From NCBI GenBank assembly GCA_946628745.1, contig CAMOXA010000046.1, positions 1-10,141 on the forward strand: a stretch of 10,141 bases of DNA, given 5' to 3'. This DNA comes from an uncultured Verrucomicrobiota bacterium. GTDB lineage: Bacteria > Verrucomicrobiota > Kiritimatiellia > RFP12 > UBA1067. A model generated the notes under the pieces. The model did no database searches, was not told the origin of the DNA, and saw only the letters and a program-made list of their open reading frames with translations. The translations under genes and the position numbers were made by a program. This document shows, in pieces, positions 6,410 to 10,141 of this stretch. How positions within the stretch are numbered: position 1 is the first letter of the stretch; each line of letters begins with the position of its first letter.

Positions 6410-7036
6410 TCACATGTTCATCTTGCGGGCCTTGCGCCAGTCGGCCGGTTTGACGGGATTTTCGCCCGCCCATAATCCGATCTTGGCGTTTCTTGCCGAC
6501 GTCTCGGCGTTCCTGTACGCCGGTATGTCGTCGGCGTTGCCGCCGTACCACGCCGCTCCGCTCAATATCATCGACAGGTTCACGTCCACCACGCCTTTGG
6601 GCGTCTTGACGTACACGACCCCGAATGTGGCGCCCTTGCTGTCGCGCTCCGCATACTTGACTTCGACCTTTTTGTTGAGGACGAGGTTGGACAGCAGCTT
6701 CTTGGACTCTTCGCCCCATGGCTGGTCGATTTCCGGCGCGTCTATCCGGTCGAGCACGACTTTTTTCTTCGCGCCGCCGTTGGGCGTCACCATTATCGTG
6801 TCGCCGTCGATGATTTGCGTCACCTTGCCGGTGAATGTCTTTATCTTCGGGCGCGTGGCGGGATCTGGAGCCGCGTCGAAGTTGACGCTTGGCTTCGTGT
6901 CGAAGCCGGGCCCGACAACGCTTACTCCCCCGCCGACGCCGTATCTGGCCGGGCGGAAACTGCGGTGTATTGTGACCGCCTGGACCGAAAACGCGACAAG
7001 CGCGGCTGCCGTCGCAATCTGAAGCCTGGCGTTCAT
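6410..7036 (-). CDS. Exported thermonuclease (SNase)-like protein, catalytic arginines replaced
   Basis: The 208-residue product has an N-terminal export signal: a short basic start, a hydrophobic stretch (about 6-17) and a likely cleavage after SVQA (residue 20). A Gly/Pro-rich linker (30-63) follows, then a staphylococcal-nuclease OB-fold domain (about 66-195). IDGDT (76-80), RIDAPE (97-102), DVNLSMILSG (151-160) and IGLWAG (186-191) are family landmarks. Asp79, Asp99 and Glu102 align with the calcium and base residues Asp21, Asp40 and Glu43 of staphylococcal nuclease. The two arginines that bind the scissile phosphate are absent: the Arg35 position is Val94 and the Arg87 position is Ala136. 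Activity is therefore doubtful unless Arg97 or Arg131 substitutes. The start ATG 7036 overlaps the ilvD stop (ATGA). The role is unknown; periplasmic or outer-surface location is inferred. Confidence 0.85.
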   Translation of the reverse strand: MNARLQIATAAALVAFSVQAVTIHRSFRPARYGVGGGVSVVGPGFDTKPSVNFDAAPDPATRPKIKTFTGKVTQIIDGDTIMVTPNGGAKKKVVLDRIDAPEIDQPWGEESKKLLSNLVLNKKVEVKYAERDSKGATFGVVYVKTPKGVVDVNLSMILSGAAWYGGNADDIPAYRNAETSARNAKIGLWAGENPVKPADWRKARKMNM

Positions 7037-8706
7037 TTTTTGAGGCTTGCTCCCGTAGAGGCGTTGCCGACCAGCTGCGAGTAGCGTTCGAGCCATCCCC
7101 CTTTGACGCGCGGCGTCCACTTGCGGGCCTTTTTCGCACGCGATGCTATTTCCTCCTTGGTCAGTTTCACGCTGATCGAGCGCGCAGGTATGTCAATCGT
7201 TATCTCGTCGCCGTTTCTCACAAGTCCGATAAGTCCGCCTTCCGCAGCCTCCGGCGAGACGTGCCCGACACATGCGCCGTGGGTCGCGCCCGAAAAGCGC
7301 CCGTCTGTCACAAGAGCGACCGATTCGCCAAGCCCCTGTCCGATTATGTAAGACGTCGGCGCCAGCATTTCCTGCATCCCGGGCCCGCCCTTCGGCCCTT
7401 CGTAGCGGATGACGACGACGTGGCCCGGCTTGACTTTACCGCCCAGGATGCCCGCGCACGCTTCCTCCTGAGAGTCGAAGCATATCGCCTTGCCGGTGAA
7501 CTTCATCATCGACGGCGCCACGCCGCCTTTCTTGACGACCGACCCCTTTTCGGCCAGATTGCCCCACAACACGGCAAGCCCGCCGTCTTTCGAGTAGGCG
7601 TTTTCGATTGTGCGCACTACATCGTCGTCGAGTATTTTCGCGGCCTTCACCTGCGATCCCAGCGTCTTGCCGGATACCGTCGGACAGCCGGGATGGTAGA
7701 ACTTTGCAGTCTTCGCTACGCGCTTCAAAACCGCCATGACCCCGCCTGCGCGGTCGAGGTCGCTGACGTGGTAGTGCCCGGACGGCGCGAGCTTGCATAC
7801 ATACGCGGTCGCTGCGGATATTTCATTCATCCTTTCAAGCGAGAAACCAACGTCCGCCTCCCTGGCTATCGCGAGCGTATGTAGCACCGTGTTCGTCGAC
7901 CCTCCCATGGCCATGTCAAGCGTCAGCGCATTGTCGAGCGAGTCGCGCGTCACCAGTTCGCGCGGCAGCGGTCCGCCCTTTTTGGCCATCGCGACGATTC
8001 GTTTTGCGGAAGCCTTGTAGTGGTCGGCCCGCCTCGGGTCTGTCGCGAGTATCGTCCCGTTGCCTGGCAACGCCAGTCCAAGCGCTTCATAAAGGCAATT
8101 CATCGAATTCGCCGTGAACATTCCAGAACAGCTGCCGCACCCGGGGCAGCTCGTCTCTTCGACTTTCTCCAGCTCTTTCGCCGAAAGCTTGCCGACGGAA
8201 TATGCACCGACCGCCTCGAATACGGAGTTCAGATCGGAGTCTTTGCCGGTGGCGGGATTTTTCCCTGGCGCCATCGGTCCACCGGACGCGAATATCGTCG
8301 GGATGTTTACGCGAAGCGCCCCGAGCAGCATTCCGGGAACGATCTTGTCGCAATTCGGCACGCATATCATCGCGTCGAAGCAGTGCGCGCGCGCTATTGT
8401 CTCCACTGAATCGGCGATGAGTTCCCGCGAAGGCAGGGAGTATTTCATCCCTTGGTGTCCCATCGCGATGCCGTCGCAGACCGCTATCGTGTTGAACTCC
8501 ATCGCGACGCCGCCTGCCTCCTCGATGCACTTCTTCAGGTACGCGCCGACCTTGGCGAGATGGCAGTGCCCGGGCACAAAGCTCTCATAGCTGTTGCAAA
8601 TGCCGATGAACGGCTTTTTCATGTCGCCCCGCTTCATGCCGGCGGCGAACAGGAGCGACCTGTGCGGCGCTCTTTCGGTTCCCTTCTTGATCTGGTCGGA
8701 TACCAT
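7033..8706 (-). CDS. ilvD: Dihydroxy-acid dehydratase IlvD
   Basis: IlvD dehydrates 2,3-dihydroxy-isovalerate and 2,3-dihydroxy-3-methylvalerate to the 2-oxo acids that become valine, leucine and isoleucine. The 557-residue protein has all family signatures: the three cluster cysteines Cys37 (ICNS), Cys119 (PNCDKIVPGM) and Cys192 (CPGCGSCSGMFTAN), CDGIAMGHQGMKYSLPSRE (77-95), GGSTNTVLH (268-276) and DGRFSGATHG (468-477) with catalytic Ser472. The start ATG 8706 is chosen because MVSDQIKKGTERAPHRSLL matches the usual IlvD N-terminus and AAAGGA lies 8 nt upstream. The frame is open to ATG 8760, but that start has no good ribosome binding site and is preceded by a small inverted repeat (8783-8761). 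The promoter at 8804-8796 gives a leader of about 80 nt. No branched-chain-rich leader peptide for attenuation is visible. It is the first gene of a probable operon with the nuclease-like gene, ispA and dtd. Confidence 0.97.
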   Translation of the reverse strand: MVSDQIKKGTERAPHRSLLFAAGMKRGDMKKPFIGICNSYESFVPGHCHLAKVGAYLKKCIEEAGGVAMEFNTIAVCDGIAMGHQGMKYSLPSRELIADSVETIARAHCFDAMICVPNCDKIVPGMLLGALRVNIPTIFASGGPMAPGKNPATGKDSDLNSVFEAVGAYSVGKLSAKELEKVEETSCPGCGSCSGMFTANSMNCLYEALGLALPGNGTILATDPRRADHYKASAKRIVAMAKKGGPLPRELVTRDSLDNALTLDMAMGGSTNTVLHTLAIAREADVGFSLERMNEISAATAYVCKLAPSGHYHVSDLDRAGGVMAVLKRVAKTAKFYHPGCPTVSGKTLGSQVKAAKILDDDVVRTIENAYSKDGGLAVLWGNLAEKGSVVKKGGVAPSMMKFTGKAICFDSQEEACAGILGGKVKPGHVVVIRYEGPKGGPGMQEMLAPTSYIIGQGLGESVALVTDGRFSGATHGACVGHVSPEAAEGGLIGLVRNGDEITIDIPARSISVKLTKEEIASRAKKARKWTPRVKGGWLERYSQLVGNASTGASLKK

Positions 8707-8714
8707 CTGGCGAG

Positions 8715-8720
8715 TCCTTT
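8715..8720 (-). promoter_or_regulatory. Ribosome binding site that fixes the ilvD start
   Basis: AAAGGA on the minus strand lies 8 nt before ATG 8706 and supports that codon over the in-frame ATG at 8760, which has only GGGG in a GC-rich stem upstream of it. Confidence 0.7.
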
Positions 8721-8795
8721 CGTGTATGTCTTTCGCCAGGCGCGTTCCATCGCCCGGCATGTGCGGCCCCGGCGCGAACGCACGGGTATGGGAAT

Positions 8796-8804
8796 ATTAT
8801 ACCA
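8796..8804 (-). promoter_or_regulatory. Extended -10 promoter of the ilvD operon, containing the HAD stop codon
   Basis: TGGTATAAT is read on the minus strand at 8804-8796. The last codons of the upstream HAD gene are GTG GTA TAA, so its stop codon (8799-8797) is part of the -10 hexamer. A weak -35 candidate is GTGGCA (8825-8820, 18-bp spacer, 4 of 6). The expected transcription start is near 8789. The unit would cover ilvD, the nuclease-like gene, ispA and dtd, as no further promoter of this type is seen until 5100. Confidence 0.7.
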
Positions 8805-9441
8805 CAAAACCTGCCGCCGTGCCACTGCACGCCTCGGACAAAGCGTCGAAGTCGCGCGCGGCCTGTTCGTTGCTCTTGAACAGGATGGCGTGCCAGCCCG
8901 CTTCGCGCGCCCCGCGGCAGTTCGCTTCTACATCGTCGAAAAAGCACAGCTCTCCCGGCTGGAGCGCGATGCGTTCCCGCAGCAAATCGTATATCTGTCG
9001 CTGGGGCTTGTACATCTTCGCCTCCCCGGATATCACCAAGGCGTCTGCGAGCGAGATGAAATCCCCGAAATGCTCGCGAAAAAGCGGCGCGAACTGGCTC
9101 GACATATTTGTGAGAATGCCTATGCGGATGCCTCGCGACTTCAGCGTCCGCATGAACTCCAGCGTCTGTTCGTTGCGATAGAGGTAGCTGGCCATGTCTT
9201 CGGCGACAATCCGCGCCCGGACGTCGGGCGGGACGTTCACTCCGGCGTCGGCCCATATCCTGTCGTACATCTCGTCGATCGACATGAAATCGCCGTCCAT
9301 GAGGCGGCGGTATTTGGCGAATCCCTTCTCGAGAATATCCCAGTCCGCACCCAGCGTCCGCACTAGCGGCCGGACTCTTTCCGGCATGGTTGTCGTCGTC
9401 ATGACGCCGCCGAAATCGAATACGCATCCGGCGATCTTCAC
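8797..9441 (-). CDS. HAD-superfamily phosphatase-like hydrolase
   Basis: This 214-residue protein is a haloacid-dehalogenase-type hydrolase with a helical cap between motifs I and II (about 15-95). Motif I is VFDFGGV (7-13) with nucleophile Asp9; the usual second Asp two residues on is Gly11. Motif II is ILTN (109-112, Thr111), motif III is the lysine in MYKPQRQIY (143-151, Lys145), and motif IV is FFDDVEAN (167-174, Asp169/Asp170). FDFGGVL-type proteins are a common HAD branch; many lack the second Asp, which acts as general acid in phosphatases. The substrate cannot be read from sequence. The start GTG 9441 overlaps the pncC stop as GTGA, with GGAGG 7 nt upstream (9453-9449), so the two genes are coupled. 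A link to pyridine nucleotide metabolism is only suggested by this context. Confidence 0.9.
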   Translation of the reverse strand: MKIAGCVFDFGGVMTTTTMPERVRPLVRTLGADWDILEKGFAKYRRLMDGDFMSIDEMYDRIWADAGVNVPPDVRARIVAEDMASYLYRNEQTLEFMRTLKSRGIRIGILTNMSSQFAPLFREHFGDFISLADALVISGEAKMYKPQRQIYDLLRERIALQPGELCFFDDVEANCRGAREAGWHAILFKSNEQAARDFDALSEACSGTAAGFVV

Positions 9442-9920
9442 GACACGCCCTCCACTGCGAGCATCCCTATGGCGTGCACGACCGCCTGCTCGCGAACGCG
9501 GGCCCTGTCGCCGGCAAAGATTGCTTTTTCGGTGCGGACGCCTTTCGCGGTCGCGATGGCGAACCACACGAGGCCGACCGGCTTCTCCGGCGTTCCGCCG
9601 CCTGGTCCGGCTATTCCCGTCACGCTGACTGCGAGATCGGTCTTCAGCAGCCGCCTTGCGCCGACCGCCATTTCGGCGGCGCATTCCGGCGAGACCGCGC
9701 CGTGTTTGTCGAGCGTTGATCCCGACACTCCAAGAACATCGCGCTTTACGGAATTGTCGTAGCTGACGACTCCCCCGTAATACACTTCGCTCGCCCCCGG
9801 CACGGACGTTATCGCGCTGCCGATTCCTCCGCCGGTGCAACTCTCGGCCGTCGCGCAGGTTAATCCGCGCGCTCGCAGAAGCTCCACAAGTGTTTCAGCC
9901 TGGTGTATGCAACCGTCCAT
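9438..9920 (-). CDS. pncC: Nicotinamide-nucleotide amidohydrolase PncC (CinA C-terminal domain)
   Basis: PncC deamidates NMN, a by-product of NAD-dependent DNA ligase, to nicotinate mononucleotide, which re-enters NAD synthesis. The 160-residue length corresponds to the stand-alone CinA C-terminal domain, without the N-terminal MoaB-like or pyrophosphatase domain of full CinA. Visible signatures are TAESCTGGGIGS (24-35, catalytic Ser27), GGVVSYDNSVKRDVLGV (49-65, active-site Lys59), HGAVSPECAAEMAVGARR (73-90) and TGIAGPGGGTPEKPVG (101-116). ATG 9920 is chosen; GTG 9926 two codons earlier is equally compatible with the AGAGGAAAGG ribosome binding region at 9940-9931. The gene is first in a two-gene unit with the HAD protein. 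A good promoter and a CRP-type palindrome precede it. Confidence 0.95.
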   Translation of the reverse strand: MDGCIHQAETLVELLRARGLTCATAESCTGGGIGSAITSVPGASEVYYGGVVSYDNSVKRDVLGVSGSTLDKHGAVSPECAAEMAVGARRLLKTDLAVSVTGIAGPGGGTPEKPVGLVWFAIATAKGVRTEKAIFAGDRARVREQAVVHAIGMLAVEGVS

Positions 9921-9958
9921 TGTCACGAAACCTTTCCTCTTTTGCCTGTCATGGCGCC

Positions 9959-9988
9959 AGTATACCAAATCCATGCTGCCGGTTTCAA
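9959..9988 (-). promoter_or_regulatory. Promoter of pncC-HAD (extended -10 with near-consensus -35)
   Basis: Read on the minus strand, TTGAAA (9988-9983, 5 of 6 matches to TTGACA) is followed after 18 bp by the extended -10 TGGTATACT (9967-9959). The expected start is near 9952, which leaves a leader of about 30 nt with a purine-rich ribosome binding region. It is the only promoter in the window with both a good -35 and an extended -10. Confidence 0.72.
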
Positions 9989-10000
9989 GTGGATACTATG

Positions 10001-10014
10001 GTGATTTAGTTCAC
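10001..10014. promoter_or_regulatory. CRP/FNR-type palindrome upstream of pncC
   Basis: GTGA-N6-TCAC is a perfect two-fold repeat with the half-sites and spacing used by CRP-family regulators (consensus TGTGA-N6-TCACA); the outer T and A are not present. Its centre lies about 55 bp upstream of the predicted pncC start, just above the -35. Binding is inferred from pattern alone. Confidence 0.4.
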
Positions 10015-10040
10015 GGCGCATTTAGCCTGTGGACATTGAA

Positions 10041-10080
10041 TTTACCACCCCCTATTGACAAAAAGGGTGAGGGTGGCAAA
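10041..10080 (-). terminator. Hairpin after the upstream gene (possible terminator)
   Basis: On the minus strand TTTGCCACCC (10080-10071) pairs with GGGTGGTAAA (10050-10041), giving a 10-bp stem with one G-U pair around a 20-nt interior. Within that interior CCU and AGG can extend the stem past a UCAC bulge. It begins 8 nt after the stop codon of the gene ending at 10089, where a terminator is expected. No U-run follows the right arm (AAAUUCAAUG), so it is not a classical intrinsic terminator and may instead protect the 3' end or be an operator. Confidence 0.4.
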
Positions 10081-10088
10081 TCGTCCCG

Positions 10089-10141
10089 CTACTCGGCGAG
10101 CGCGTCGACTGCGATGCGGGCAGGCTCGTAGCCCCGTTCGG
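10089..10141 (-). CDS. C-terminal end of an unidentified gene (5' part outside window)
   Basis: A minus-strand frame enters from the right edge and ends at TAG 10091-10089 with ERGYEPARIAVDALAE, a plausible amphipathic C-terminal helix. Its codon choice looks like that of the neighbours and a hairpin follows the stop. Sixteen residues are too few to name a family. The other two minus-strand frames here are less convincing: one lacks a stop close to the hairpin and reads Arg-rich, the other reads Ser/Thr-rich. Confidence 0.45.
   Translation of the reverse strand, partial: ERGYEPARIAVDALAE

Noticed and set aside
7037..7120. Longer start for the nuclease-like gene
   Set aside because: The extension overlaps ilvD and would bury the signal peptide; ATG 7036 places the hydrophobic segment at the N-terminus.
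8707..8790. Attenuator or riboswitch in the ilvD leader
   Set aside because: There is no Ile/Val/Leu-rich leader peptide, no terminator hairpin with U-run and no recognisable riboswitch core; only a 5-bp inverted repeat at 8783-8761 is seen.
8452..9366. 304-codon plus-strand open frame across ilvD and the HAD gene
   Set aside because: It is a shadow of two genes with complete motif sets and has no motif of its own.
10041..10080. Repeat unit of a CRISPR array or an attachment site
   Set aside because: Only one inverted pair is present, without further copies, spacers or integrase context. The XerD here is the housekeeping type with normal neighbours.

Overview
The window is a dense run of bacterial housekeeping genes, all on the minus strand. 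Base composition is GC-rich (about 60 % by eye). Genes touch or overlap by 4 bp, there is no mobile element, CRISPR array, rRNA or tRNA that I can see, and all intergenic gaps are short. The organism is a GC-rich bacterium that uses Shine-Dalgarno sites at some starts and apparently leaderless starts at others. It uses the AUA isoleucine codon unusually often for its GC content. An uncultured anaerobe, for instance from the Verrucomicrobia/Kiritimatiellae side of bacteria, is my impression only and is not proven by anything here.

Layout in the direction of transcription (high to low coordinate): the last 16 codons of an unidentified gene (10141-10089); a gap with a hairpin, a CRP-like palindrome and a promoter; pncC (NMN amidohydrolase) coupled to a HAD-family phosphatase; a promoter that contains the HAD stop codon; ilvD, a secreted nuclease-like protein, a short polyprenyl diphosphate synthase and dtd, which look like one operon; a promoter; punA overlapping xerD; a promoter; recJ; a promoter inside the end of recJ; and the biotin-dependent carboxyltransferase gene oadA/pycB, which runs off the left edge. 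The oadA/pycB gene has no stop inside the window, and covers 1-1569 as one open frame.

The most coherent structural signal is the promoter set. Each of the five inferred transcription units begins with an extended -10 element of the form TGnTATAAT or TGGTATACT. In two units (recJ and oadA) the -10 hexamer is followed by exactly 8 nt and then ATG, so the mRNA should be leaderless. In the others a 5' leader with a Shine-Dalgarno sequence follows.

Functionally the genes cover branched-chain amino-acid synthesis (IlvD), isoprenoid chain elongation, proofreading of D-aminoacyl-tRNA (Dtd), purine salvage (PunA), chromosome dimer resolution (XerD), DNA repair (RecJ), pyridine nucleotide recycling (PncC) and oxaloacetate/pyruvate carbon exchange (OadA/PycB). 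I do not see a novel defence or biosynthetic system. The points worth a second look are three proteins with atypical sites (a nuclease lacking both catalytic arginines, a polyprenyl synthase lacking the lysine-rich loop after its second Asp motif, and a carboxyltransferase whose biotin domain looks like the acetyl-CoA carboxylase type), the promoter architecture, the isoleucine codon choice and a CRP-type palindrome.
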